Assembly: GCF_009733815.1 (NCBI RefSeq)
Contig: NZ_WNXY01000001.1
Location: 62,001 to 126,000, forward strand
DNA from: Pseudactinotalea suaedae
GTDB taxonomy: Bacteria; Actinomycetota; Actinomycetes; Actinomycetales; Beutenbergiaceae
DNA length: 64,000 nucleotides
Reading direction: 5' to 3'
Positions 17,102 through 25,059 of the stretch are shown piece by piece. The notes under the pieces were generated by a model. That model saw nothing but the letters and a program-made list of their open reading frames with translations, ran no database searches and had not been told where the DNA came from. The first letter of the stretch is position 1, and each line of letters begins with the position of its first letter. Position numbers and translations under genes: made by a program.

Positions 17102-17992
17102 ATGAGCGCCGTCGGTGACGGCATCGTGCTGGTCGACAAGCCTGCCGGTCTGACGTCGCACGACGTCGTCGCGCGGGTCCGCCGCGCCGCCGGCACCAAG
17201 AAGGTCGGCCACGCCGGCACCCTGGACCCGATGGCGACCGGGCTGCTGCTGCTCGGTGTCAACCGCGCCACCCGGCTGCTGACCTATCTGGTCGGTGCCG
17301 ACAAGACCTACCTCGCGACCATCCGGCTCGGACAGGCGACGGTGACCGACGACGCCGAGGGCGAGCTGACGGCGACCCCCGGCATCGGTGAGGTCGACGA
17401 GACCACCCTGAGCTCCGCCGTCGGCGATCTCACGGGTCCGATCGAGCAGGTGCCGAGCTCGGTGAGCGCGATCAAGGTGGACGGCCGGCGCTCGTACGCC
17501 CGGGTCCGAGCCGGGGAGGCGGTCGAGCTGCCCGCGCGCCCGGTCACCGTCCACACCTTCGACGTGCTCGCCGCCCGTCGCAGCGACGCCGACGGCACGC
17601 CGGTGACCGACCTCGACGTCGAGATCCGCTGCTCGTCCGGCACCTACGTCCGTGCGCTGGCGCGCGACCTCGGCTCCGCGCTGGGCAGCGCCGGCCACCT
17701 CACCGCGCTGCGACGCACCTCGGTGGGGGACTTCGCCGTCGAGGAGGCCCAGACCCTGGAGGACCTCGCCGACGACGTGCGGCTCGTGAGCCCGAGCGAC
17801 GTCGCCAGGCGGGTGCTGCCGATCCGGGATCTCAGCGAGCGGGAGACCACCGAGATCCGTTACGGGCGCGGCATCGGTCCCTCGGCGACCGACGGCGTCG
17901 TGGCCGCGTTCTCGCCCGACGGTCACGTCGTGGCGCTGCTCGCCGACAAGGGTGACCGCGCCCGCCCGGTGCTCGTGCTCGACCCCGCCTGA
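17102..17992 (+). CDS. truB: tRNA pseudouridine-55 synthase
   Basis: Makes pseudouridine 55 in the T-loop of tRNAs. 296 residues. The N-terminal D-K-P-A-G-L-T-S-H-D-V-V (about 11-22) and catalytic loop H-A-G-T-L-D-P-M-A-T-G (about 38-48, Asp 43 the nucleophile) are intact. S-V-S-A-I-K-V-D-G-R-R-S-Y and R-C-S-S-G-T-Y-V-R-A-L are further family motifs. A C-terminal extension (about 225-296) is typical of actinobacterial TruB. Last gene of the rimP operon here: ribF, normally its neighbour, is displaced 7 kb downstream by an accessory block. Confidence 0.96.
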   Translation: MSAVGDGIVLVDKPAGLTSHDVVARVRRAAGTKKVGHAGTLDPMATGLLLLGVNRATRLLTYLVGADKTYLATIRLGQATVTDDAEGELTATPGIGEVDETTLSSAVGDLTGPIEQVPSSVSAIKVDGRRSYARVRAGEAVELPARPVTVHTFDVLAARRSDADGTPVTDLDVEIRCSSGTYVRALARDLGSALGSAGHLTALRRTSVGDFAVEEAQTLEDLADDVRLVSPSDVARRVLPIRDLSERETTEIRYGRGIGPSATDGVVAAFSPDGHVVALLADKGDRARPVLVLDPA

Positions 17993-18029
17993 CCCTCCTC
18001 GCGCACACGAACCGCGAGACGGCTCCTGG

Positions 18030-18055
18030 TAGAGTTGGCGAGTAATCGATTTCTC
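18030..18055 (+). promoter_or_regulatory. Promoter -10 and LacI-type operator of the GH116 gene
   Basis: Extended -10 TGG-TAGAGT (hexamer 18030-18035) is followed at 18040-18055 by GAGTAATCGATTTCTC, a CG-centred near-palindrome with one mismatched pair. Its inverse differs at one of 16 positions from the site at 23199-23214 before the DUF4185 gene. Position just past the -10 box fits repression. No LacI gene is visible in the window. Confidence 0.7.
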
Positions 18056-18113
18056 GGGATGGCACGGCGCGGGCTGTCACATCCGTACTCGACGAGGAGC
18101 CACGAGGACGAGC

Positions 18114-20648
18114 ATGAGGACGATCGACAGCACCGAGGGCGCCGCCCTGGCGATGCCGCTGGGTGGCATCGGGACCGGCAACGTGGCGATCTGCGCCGAC
18201 GGTGCGCTGCGCCAGTGGCAGCTCGCGAACCTGGGGAACCATCGCGGGGACCTGCCCAGCACGTTCTTCGCGCTGCGGGTCCAGCGCGGTGAGCCGCCGC
18301 TGGGTGTGACCCGGGTGCTCGCCGCGCCGTCGGCGACGCCCGCGGACCCGGCGCCGCTGGTGACCGACCACCTCGTGCCGTCGTGGCAGCGGGAGCTGGT
18401 CGAGCGGGTCGGCGGAGCACGCCGCACCAGCTTTCGGGCCACGTACCCGGTCGCCGAGCTGGACTACGACCTGGACCTGCCCGTGGCGGTCAGCATGCGG
18501 GCGTTCACGCCGATGGTGCCGTTGGACACCGACGCGAGCTCGATCCCCACCGCGATGTTCGAGCTCACGCTCACCAACACGGGCACGGTCGGCGTCCACG
18601 TGTGGCTGGCGGCGTCGATGCAGAACCCGATCGGCCACGACGGCGCCGGCGCGCCCGTCGGGGTGCACGCGCCCGGGTACGGGGGCAACACGAACCGGGT
18701 GCAGCGCCGCGAGGGCTGGACCCGGCTCGTGATGGAGAGCCTGGGCCTGCTCAAGACGAGTGCGGGCGCCGGGCAGGCCGTGCTGACCTGCGACGCCGCG
18801 CGCACCGTCGCGCTGCCGCAGTGGCGCGAGCTGGGGGAGATGCTCGACTTCCTCGCCTCGCGAAGCCCGTTCGGGGAGTCGGCGCGGCTCGATCACGCAC
18901 CGCAGCTGGCCGATGCCCATCCCGGCGCGGTCACGCCCTACACCGGCCCCAGCCCTGCCGGTTCGACCTGGAACGGGACGCTCGCGGCACCGGTGCCGCT
19001 GGCTCCCGGCGAGAGCAGGACCGTGAGGTTCGCGATCGCCTGGCACTTCCCGAACCGGTACGTGAACTTCAGCCAGTTCGGCCAGCCCGACCCGCGGTGG
19101 GGACCGACGCAGTTCTGGCTCGGCAACCACTACGCCACGCGTTACGCCGACGCCGAGGCGGTGGCCGACCGCGTCGAGCGCGAGTGGCGCGAGCTCGAGC
19201 GCGACACCCTGGCCTGGACCTCGGTGCTGACCGGGTCCGGCCTGCCTGCGGACGCCGTCGAGCACCTGGCCGCGCAGGCGGCCGCGTTGCGCAGCCCGAC
19301 ATGCTTCCGCACCGCCGACGGCGCGTTCTACGGCTTCGAGGGCGTCAACGGAGCCTCGACGGTCGGCCATGCCGGTGACATCGGCGGATCCTGCCCGCTC
19401 AACTGCACGCACGTGTGGAACTACGAGCACGCGCTCGCCACGCTGTTCCCCGACCTCGAGGTGTCGATGCGCGACACCGAGCTGGACGTGATGCAGGCGC
19501 CGAACGGTGCCATCCCGCACCGCGTGGTCGCACCGGCGTACCTGCGCCAGATGTGGGATCGCCCGATCGGCGGCCCCGAGCAGCCCGCGCTCGACGGCAT
19601 GCTGGGGACGATCCTCAAGACCTACCGCGAGCTGCGCTCGGGCGCCGTGGACCGGGACTGGCTCGACCGGAGGTGGGGGTCGCTCCGTCGCCTGCTCGAC
19701 CACGTCCGCAGCACCTGGGACCCCGAGGGCAGCGGCGTGCTGAGCGGGATCCAGCCGAGCACGCACGACATCGACCTGCACGGGCTCAACAGCTTCATGG
19801 GCACGCTCTGGCTCGCCGCGCTGCGAGCGATGGAGGAAATGGCGCGGATCCGGTCCGAGGACGGCCTCGCCGCTGAGCTGCACGAGCTGTTCCGGCGCGG
19901 CAGCCGCACCTACGACGAGGAGCTCTTCAACGGCGAGTACTACCGGCAGAAGCTCGACCCCGGTGCGCCCACGACCTACCAGTGGGGCGAGGGCTGCCTC
20001 ACCGACCAGCTGATCGGCCAGTGGTGGGCGCACGAGCTCGACCTGGGATATCTGCTCCCGGCTGACCACGTCAGGTCCGCGCTGCGCGCGGTCGTGCGGC
20101 ACAACCTGTGCACCGACTTCGCCGCACGACCGCACGGGCAGCGTGCGTTCGCCGACGGCGCCGACGTCGGCCTGCTCATGTGCACCTGGCCGACCGGTGG
20201 TCGACCCGAGGTGCCGACCCGCTACGCCGACGAGGTCTGGACGGGGACCGAGCAGCAGGTCGCGGCGCACTGCCTGTGGGAGGGCCTGGAGGACGAGGGC
20301 TGGACGATCATGCGCGGCATCTGGGCTCGCTACGACGGCAGCAGGAGGAACCCGTACAACCACATCGAGTGCGGTGACCACTACGCACGGTCGATGTCGG
20401 GATGGACGGTGCTGAACGCCTGGAGCCGGCGCCGCTACGACGCGCTCACCGGCGTGCTCGATCTTCGGCTGCCGGACCCGGGCGAGCGCGTCCCGCTCGT
20501 GCTCGGGACCGGGTGGGGCTTCGCCGAGCGCGACGGGGACGGCGTCCGCCTGGTCGCGGTGGTCGGTGACCTGCACGTCTCGGAGGTGCGGACCACCGCC
20601 GTGGATGCGGTTCCGGACGGCGCACCGAGCAGCGCAGGCCAGGCCTGA
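18114..20648 (+). CDS. GH116 family glycoside hydrolase (GBA2-like)
   Basis: An 844-residue cytosolic protein (no signal peptide) of family GH116, whose members hydrolyse beta-glucosides, beta-xylosides or glucosylceramide. The N-terminal beta-sandwich begins A-M-P-L-G-G-I-G-T-G-N-V. The catalytic (alpha/alpha)6 barrel includes G-S-C-P-L-N-C-T-H-V-W-N-Y-E, H-D-I-D-L-H-G-L-N-S-F-M-G-T-L-W (about 551-566), G-C-L-T-D-Q-L-I-G-Q and Y-A-D-E-V-W-T-G (704-711), where Asp 706 is the likely acid/base. The segment where I expect the nucleophile Glu reads G-V-L-S-G-I-Q (541-547), with Ser 544 in its place. ATG 18114 follows GAGGACGAGC. Under an operator shared with the DUF4185 lipoprotein gene. Confidence 0.85.
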   Translation: MRTIDSTEGAALAMPLGGIGTGNVAICADGALRQWQLANLGNHRGDLPSTFFALRVQRGEPPLGVTRVLAAPSATPADPAPLVTDHLVPSWQRELVERVGGARRTSFRATYPVAELDYDLDLPVAVSMRAFTPMVPLDTDASSIPTAMFELTLTNTGTVGVHVWLAASMQNPIGHDGAGAPVGVHAPGYGGNTNRVQRREGWTRLVMESLGLLKTSAGAGQAVLTCDAARTVALPQWRELGEMLDFLASRSPFGESARLDHAPQLADAHPGAVTPYTGPSPAGSTWNGTLAAPVPLAPGESRTVRFAIAWHFPNRYVNFSQFGQPDPRWGPTQFWLGNHYATRYADAEAVADRVEREWRELERDTLAWTSVLTGSGLPADAVEHLAAQAAALRSPTCFRTADGAFYGFEGVNGASTVGHAGDIGGSCPLNCTHVWNYEHALATLFPDLEVSMRDTELDVMQAPNGAIPHRVVAPAYLRQMWDRPIGGPEQPALDGMLGTILKTYRELRSGAVDRDWLDRRWGSLRRLLDHVRSTWDPEGSGVLSGIQPSTHDIDLHGLNSFMGTLWLAALRAMEEMARIRSEDGLAAELHELFRRGSRTYDEELFNGEYYRQKLDPGAPTTYQWGEGCLTDQLIGQWWAHELDLGYLLPADHVRSALRAVVRHNLCTDFAARPHGQRAFADGADVGLLMCTWPTGGRPEVPTRYADEVWTGTEQQVAAHCLWEGLEDEGWTIMRGIWARYDGSRRNPYNHIECGDHYARSMSGWTVLNAWSRRRYDALTGVLDLRLPDPGERVPLVLGTGWGFAERDGDGVRLVAVVGDLHVSEVRTTAVDAVPDGAPSSAGQA

Positions 20649-20656
20649 GGGACAGG

Positions 20657-21787
20657 TCAGTCTCGCGGTTCCACCGTCCCCTGGAACACGCGTGTGGTGA
20701 CCGTGGAGCCGACCTCGACGCCCACGCTGCGCCACCAGGCGTCCAGCTCCGGGCTCCGGGTGCGGCCGAGGAGGTTGGCGTACTCGTGCGAGGAGTGCGG
20801 GTGGTCCGAGCCCCAGCTGCCGGTCACGTCGATCGCGCCCGCGGGTGCGCCGCCGATGCGGGCGACCGGGTCGAAGGGATTGCGGACCGAGACCACCGTG
20901 GTGCCGGCGGGGATGTCGAAGTTCCCGCCGCCGGCGCCGGCGGTGATGATCGAGGCGATGTCGTGGCGGGCGCGCACGTAGGGGTCGGCGGCCAGGTCGA
21001 GCGCGGCGAAGCTGCTCTGGCTGTGCGTGGCCAGGTGGATCGGCACACCCTCGGGGATCTCGTCCATCGCCGCGAGCATCAGTCGACGAAGGGGGGTGTC
21101 CTTGCCGGAGGCGGCTCCGACCGCGCCGTAGGCACCCATCGGGTTGGTGCCGTCGGAGTCCAGCGACCAGTCCTGCGTCCCGGGGACTGACATCAGCGCG
21201 GCCTGGCTGCCGTCGGGGCGCGTGAGCATGTCGACCCGGACCGCGCCCTCGTGGTCGTACATGGCGCTCATGTCGTGGAGCAGGTCGCCCGGGCTCGTGG
21301 GGATCGTGTCGTCGATGGCAGCGGTGTCGGTGATCTCGCGGACCCCCGTGCGGTCGGCCCGCTCGTCGGCCACCCCGACGATGCGGTCGACCAGCCACGG
21401 CCCCGCGACCGCTCCCACGATCGAGCCCACCGGGCCGCCGACGACCTGACCGAGCAGCCCGAGGACCAGCCGCCCGGCACCGCGCGCCCAACCGGCCTCG
21501 CGCGCCTCGCGCACGTCGTTGCTCGCGCTCTCCTGCTGGTCCGCCTCGCGTACGACCCGCTCCGAGGAGTCGGCGAGACCCGTCGCGACGTGGTGCAGCA
21601 CCGGTGCGAGCCGGCTCTGCCACGCCTCGGTGAACCGGTGGTGGTCGGGTCCGTGCCAGGCGAGCGCCGTGATCGAGCGGTCGAGGCGGACCGCGACGTC
21701 GGAGAGCTGGTCGGCACCGGCGGCAGCGGCGGCGGCCCACTCGCGCAGCGCGGCGAGGTCGGCGCCGTGCGTCACCGGCGCGCTCAC
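20657..21787 (-). CDS. WXG100-like / alpha-beta hydrolase fusion, candidate T7SS effector
   Basis: A 376-residue protein without a signal peptide. Residues 1-95 look like a WXG100 helical hairpin: an Ala-rich helix, a W-H-G turn at 44-46, then a second charged helix. A glycine/valine-rich hydrophobic stretch (about 105-138) follows. The C-terminal part resembles an alpha/beta hydrolase: V-P-G-T-Q-D-W (201-207), nucleophile elbow A-T-H-S-Q-S-S (Ser 256), V-R-N-P-F-D-P-V (Asp 306) and H-P-H-S-S-H-E-Y (His 334). This layout suggests a type VII secretion (ESX) exported lipase or esterase; secretion, substrate and toxicity are inference, and no ESX machinery genes lie in this window. Its start overlaps the stop of the upstream partner by 4 bp (ATGA). 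Confidence 0.6.
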   Translation of the reverse strand: MSAPVTHGADLAALREWAAAAAAGADQLSDVAVRLDRSITALAWHGPDHHRFTEAWQSRLAPVLHHVATGLADSSERVVREADQQESASNDVREAREAGWARGAGRLVLGLLGQVVGGPVGSIVGAVAGPWLVDRIVGVADERADRTGVREITDTAAIDDTIPTSPGDLLHDMSAMYDHEGAVRVDMLTRPDGSQAALMSVPGTQDWSLDSDGTNPMGAYGAVGAASGKDTPLRRLMLAAMDEIPEGVPIHLATHSQSSFAALDLAADPYVRARHDIASIITAGAGGGNFDIPAGTTVVSVRNPFDPVARIGGAPAGAIDVTGSWGSDHPHSSHEYANLLGRTRSPELDAWWRSVGVEVGSTVTTRVFQGTVEPRD

Positions 21788-22302
21788 GGCAGCAGCTCCT
21801 GCACGCGCCCGGCGAGGTCGGCGCCGGGGAAGACCTCGGTGACGGGGCCGCCGGGAACGGCGACCAGGACGACGGCGTGCTCGCCGATCCTCGCCGCGAG
21901 CGCGGCCATCGCGTCGCCGACCGGGGTGGCGGCGTCGAGCGCAGCGACCTCGACGCCGGCCGGTCCGGCTGGTGCGAGGAGCAGCACCCGGTCGCGACCG
22001 ACCGCCACGAGACCGGCGAGGGCGGTCGCCGTCCCGACCGAGACCAGCGCCGAGCTCGACGTCAGCACGTCGCCGACGACGACGGCCTCGCCGTGGGGGA
22101 GCACCTCGCCTCGGCGCTCGGTGGCCCGGCCGGTGGCGATCAGCTGCTCGAGGCCCGAGGGGTCGGGAGCGGCCGTCTCGGCAGGGCTGGGCAACCCGAG
22201 GGCGACGGCGACCAAGGTCGCCGAGCCACCAGGGCGCAGCGACAGCAACCAGGTGAGCTCCGCCGTCGTGAACCGCGAGGCGACCACAGGGGTGGTGGAC
22301 AT
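21784..22302 (-). CDS. Partner of the WXG-hydrolase gene, possibly EspG-like
   Basis: A 172-residue cytosolic protein that I do not firmly recognise. It begins R-F-T-T-A-E-L-T-W-L-L-S-L-R-P-G-G, and a middle region with V-A-V-G-R-D-R-V-L-L-L-A-P-A-G is followed by alternating beta/alpha segments. This looks like part of an EspG (ESX substrate chaperone) fold, whose N terminus often carries a T-x-x-E-L-x-x-L-x-x-L pattern. Four-base overlap with the downstream WXG-hydrolase gene implies coupled synthesis, as expected for a chaperone-substrate or immunity-toxin pair. TAGCGT lies 7 nt before the ATG (minus strand), so the transcript is probably leaderless. Alternative: an immunity protein. Confidence 0.5.
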   Translation of the reverse strand: MSTTPVVASRFTTAELTWLLSLRPGGSATLVAVALGLPSPAETAAPDPSGLEQLIATGRATERRGEVLPHGEAVVVGDVLTSSSALVSVGTATALAGLVAVGRDRVLLLAPAGPAGVEVAALDAATPVGDAMAALAARIGEHAVVLVAVPGGPVTEVFPGADLAGRVQELLP

Positions 22303-22350
22303 GGCGCCGACGCTACGGAGGGTCGCCCCGACCCCGCCAGAGCTGGTGAG

Positions 22351-22364
22351 CCGGAACGTTCCGG
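22351..22364. promoter_or_regulatory. 14-bp perfect palindrome
   Basis: CCGGAACGTTCCGG lies in the divergent region between the EspG-like gene (start 22302) and padR, upstream of both promoters. Its GGAACGTTCC core recurs upstream of clgR at 51006-51015. The binding factor is unknown. Confidence 0.45.
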
Positions 22365-22377
22365 CCATGACCGGGCG

Positions 22378-22407
22378 TTGACAGCCGATACAGTAACGAT
22401 ATATCGT
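22378..22407 (+). promoter_or_regulatory. padR promoter with 12-bp palindromic operator
   Basis: A consensus -35 TTGACA (22378-22383) is followed by TATATC (16-bp spacing) or TATCGT (18-bp spacing) as the -10. The perfect palindrome ACGATATATCGT (22396-22407) covers that -10. Since PadR proteins usually repress their own promoter through such dyads, this is the likely autoregulatory site. Confidence 0.7.
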
Positions 22408-22432
22408 GAGCGCATCGCGAAAGGAGACACAC

Positions 22433-23158
22433 ATGCGATACAACGACCACAACACCTCAGACAACGACAACGACCGACCTCGTCGAGGCGGTCGTCGCCG
22501 CCCCAGCTTCGGAGAGGCGGTCGGCCCGGGCTTCGTGCCCGGCTTCACGCCCGACGACGCGGAGGGGGGCGAGCATCCTCGCCGCCGTGGGCGCGGGCGC
22601 GGCTCCGGGTTCGGCCCGGGTGGCCCCGGCTTCGGCCCTGGCTTCGGACCGGGATTCGGTCCCGGGGGCCATCGCGGCCGCCGCGGCCGCGGCCGACCGC
22701 GAGGCGATGTCCGCGCGGCGATCCTGCTGCTCCTCGAGGAAGGACCACGGCACGGCTACCAGCTGATCCAGGACATCGCCGAGCGCTCGAACGGGTCCTG
22801 GACCCCGAGCGCCGGCTCGATCTACCCCACGCTCCAGGTGCTCGAGGACGAGGGGCTGGTGACGATCCAGCCCGTCGAGGGTCGCAAGACCGCCTCCTTG
22901 ACCGAGGCCGGGGGGACCTACGTCAACGACCACCGGGAACGGCTCGGGACCCCGTGGCAGGACTCGGAGGAGGAGAGCGGCGAGACCGTCTTCGCCCTGC
23001 GGGACTCCATGATGGGTCTGGCCGAGGCGGCCAAGCAGGTGTTCCGCGTCGGTGACGCCGACCAGCAGCGGCGTGCTGCGGCCACGCTCACCGAGGCCAG
23101 GACCGCGATCTACCGCATCCTCGCCGAGGTCGACGACCCGACCGACACCTCCTCGTGA
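22433..23158 (+). CDS. PadR family transcriptional regulator
   Basis: A 241-residue regulator. Residues 1-95 are disordered: polar, then Arg/Gly-rich, with repeated G-F-G-P-G units. The PadR winged helix follows (about 96-170): A-I-L-L-L-L-E-E-G-P-R-H-G-Y-Q-L-I, S-A-G-S-I-Y-P-T-L-Q-V-L-E-D-E-G-L-V. A C-terminal helical dimerisation segment ends the protein. Start ATG 22433 has AAAGGAGA at 6 nt. Its consensus promoter is overlapped by a 12-bp palindrome, so autorepression is likely. Other targets could include the divergent EspG-like/WXG-hydrolase operon or the downstream lipoprotein gene, which has its own promoter. Confidence 0.9.
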   Translation: MRYNDHNTSDNDNDRPRRGGRRRPSFGEAVGPGFVPGFTPDDAEGGEHPRRRGRGRGSGFGPGGPGFGPGFGPGFGPGGHRGRRGRGRPRGDVRAAILLLLEEGPRHGYQLIQDIAERSNGSWTPSAGSIYPTLQVLEDEGLVTIQPVEGRKTASLTEAGGTYVNDHRERLGTPWQDSEEESGETVFALRDSMMGLAEAAKQVFRVGDADQQRRAAATLTEARTAIYRILAEVDDPTDTSS

Positions 23159-23169
23159 ACGCCTGCGGG

Positions 23170-23214
23170 TTGCGGCGGCCGGGCGGCTCGGCTACGGTGA
23201 GAAAACGATTACTC
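23170..23214 (+). promoter_or_regulatory. Promoter and LacI-type operator of the DUF4185 gene
   Basis: TTGCGG (23170-23175), 17-bp spacer, TACGGT (23193-23198), then GAGAAAACGATTACTC (23199-23214) directly after the -10. The last element matches the inverted GH116 operator at 15 of 16 bases. Its place over the transcription start fits repression by a LacI-family protein. Confidence 0.75.
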
Positions 23215-23233
23215 ATCACGGTGGGGTGCAGGC

Positions 23234-24979
23234 ATGTCGACGGGGACGAGCAGGAGACGCGCGGGTGGTGCGGTCGCGTTGGTGGTGATCGGCGCGCTCG
23301 CGCTCGCCGCCTGCACGTCGGGACGGACCGAGCCGGGGGAGCCTCCGCCGGCGGACCCGCACGCGCCGCCCTCGACGATGTTCGCGACCGTCGACATCCC
23401 GTACCACTCCACGGTGGCCACGGACAGCAACGGTGATCTGTGGCCCTCCGCCTGGGCTGACGACGGCTACCTCTACACCGCCAACGGCGACGGTCGTGGG
23501 TTCTCGACCGCGGCCTTCGCCGACATCGTCGTCAACCGGGTGGACGGCACGCCCGAGACCGAGCTCACGGGCATGCGGCTGGCGGCCGGAGCCACCGTGG
23601 CGCCGGTGTGGTCCGACCCGGATCTCTACAACCGCAAGCCCACCGGGATGGTCGCGGTCGACGGCGACGGCAACGGGCGGGACGAGCTCTACCTCGCGGT
23701 GCAGGACCTGCGGATGGCGCCGTCGGAGCACGCGTTCAACGACGCGCCGGCAGCCACGATCGTGCGCTCGGACGACTACGGGCGCACCTGGACCTGGCCC
23801 GAGCAGCCGATGTTCTCCGACCACACCTTCACCACCGTCACCTTCCTCGACCTGGGCCAGAGCAACGGGCTCGCGAATCTCGTCGAGCCCGGTGGCGAGG
23901 ACTTCGTCTACGCCTACGGCATGGACAACAACTGGCGCGACTCGTTCTCCGACGTCGTGCCCGACCCGGTCGACCTCTACCTGGCACGCGTGCCCGCCGC
24001 CTCGATCCAGGACCGCTCCGCGTGGGAGTTCTTCGCGGGAGCCGAGGGTGAGGTGGCGACCTGGTCGGCCGCGATCGAGGACCGCGTCGCCGTGCTCCAC
24101 GACGAGCGCCGCGTCTACCCCGACCTGGTCGTCGAGGGACCACGGGACTCGACCGTGATCTCCCAGGGCGGCGTCGTCTACGACGCCCCGATCGACCGCT
24201 ACCTCTACACCTCGTGGACCGAGTTCACCTGGGAGCTGTACGAGTCCCCGACCCCGTGGGGGCCGTGGACGCTGTTCGGGCGCCAGGACTTCGGGCCCTA
24301 CCCCTGGTACGGCGCCGAGAACGAGGCCGGGTGGGTGAACGGCGGCTACGCCGTCACCACCCCGTCCAAGTTCATCTCCGCGGACGGCCTGCAGCTGTGG
24401 GCGCAGGCCAACTGGTTCGTGGGGGCCGCCGAGCCGGACGAGGTCACCACCTATCACTTCGCGCTGCGACCGATCACGCTGACCCTGCGAGATCCGGACG
24501 CGCCGACGTTCGAGGCCGAGCCCGGGACCGACCTGACCGATCCGGCGTCGGGCAGCGGCGCCGTCGTGCTCGACGTGCACGCCCGCTACGGCAACATCGC
24601 GGCACTCATCGACGACGACCCGGCCACGGCCGTCTCGTCCTGGAACGGGACCGCGAAGCTGCGCGACGAGTGGGGCGTCGAGTTCCCGCAGCCGGTGACG
24701 ATCGACGAGGTCGTGCTGACACCCGGCCCCGCACCCGAGGACGGTGGCTGGTTCGAGGGCGCTCCCGTGATCGAGGTCCGTCTCGACGGCGTGTGGCAGG
24801 TCCTGGAGGACGTCACGATCTCGCCGGGCTACCCCGGCGACGCCGGTGCGGCGGACGCCTCCGAGTACCGGTTCGAGCTCCCCGAGGTCGTGGTCGACGG
24901 CGTCCGGGTCGCGGGCGTCCCCGGAGGTTCCGGCAGCTACACCACGGTCGCGGAGCTCGAGGTCCTCGCCGCGGGATGA
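23234..24979 (+). CDS. DUF4185 (sialidase-like propeller) lipoprotein with C-terminal F5/8C-type domain
   Basis: A 581-residue exported lipoprotein. The signal peptide ends in lipobox L-A-A-C (Cys about 28). Residues about 45-420 form a beta-propeller resembling DUF4185, with W-P-S-A-W-A-D-D-G-Y-L-Y-T-A-N-G-D, R-S-D-D-Y-G-R-T-W-T-W (an Asp-box-like turn) and E-S-P-T-P-W-G-P-W. Some DUF4185 proteins have been shown to be endo-D-arabinanases (GH183), so a glycan-cleaving role at the cell surface is plausible but unproven. Residues about 435-581 look like a discoidin/CBM32-type beta-sandwich that binds sugars. Shares its operator with the GH116 gene, suggesting an uptake-and-degradation regulon. 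Confidence 0.72.
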   Translation: MSTGTSRRRAGGAVALVVIGALALAACTSGRTEPGEPPPADPHAPPSTMFATVDIPYHSTVATDSNGDLWPSAWADDGYLYTANGDGRGFSTAAFADIVVNRVDGTPETELTGMRLAAGATVAPVWSDPDLYNRKPTGMVAVDGDGNGRDELYLAVQDLRMAPSEHAFNDAPAATIVRSDDYGRTWTWPEQPMFSDHTFTTVTFLDLGQSNGLANLVEPGGEDFVYAYGMDNNWRDSFSDVVPDPVDLYLARVPAASIQDRSAWEFFAGAEGEVATWSAAIEDRVAVLHDERRVYPDLVVEGPRDSTVISQGGVVYDAPIDRYLYTSWTEFTWELYESPTPWGPWTLFGRQDFGPYPWYGAENEAGWVNGGYAVTTPSKFISADGLQLWAQANWFVGAAEPDEVTTYHFALRPITLTLRDPDAPTFEAEPGTDLTDPASGSGAVVLDVHARYGNIAALIDDDPATAVSSWNGTAKLRDEWGVEFPQPVTIDEVVLTPGPAPEDGGWFEGAPVIEVRLDGVWQVLEDVTISPGYPGDAGAADASEYRFELPEVVVDGVRVAGVPGGSGSYTTVAELEVLAAG

Positions 24980-25059
24980 CGGCGGCACGATTCGCCACGC
25001 GGGCGCCGGCGGTGGCAGGCTGGCCCGCGGCAGCGAGGACGAGGATGCGAGGGGACGGC

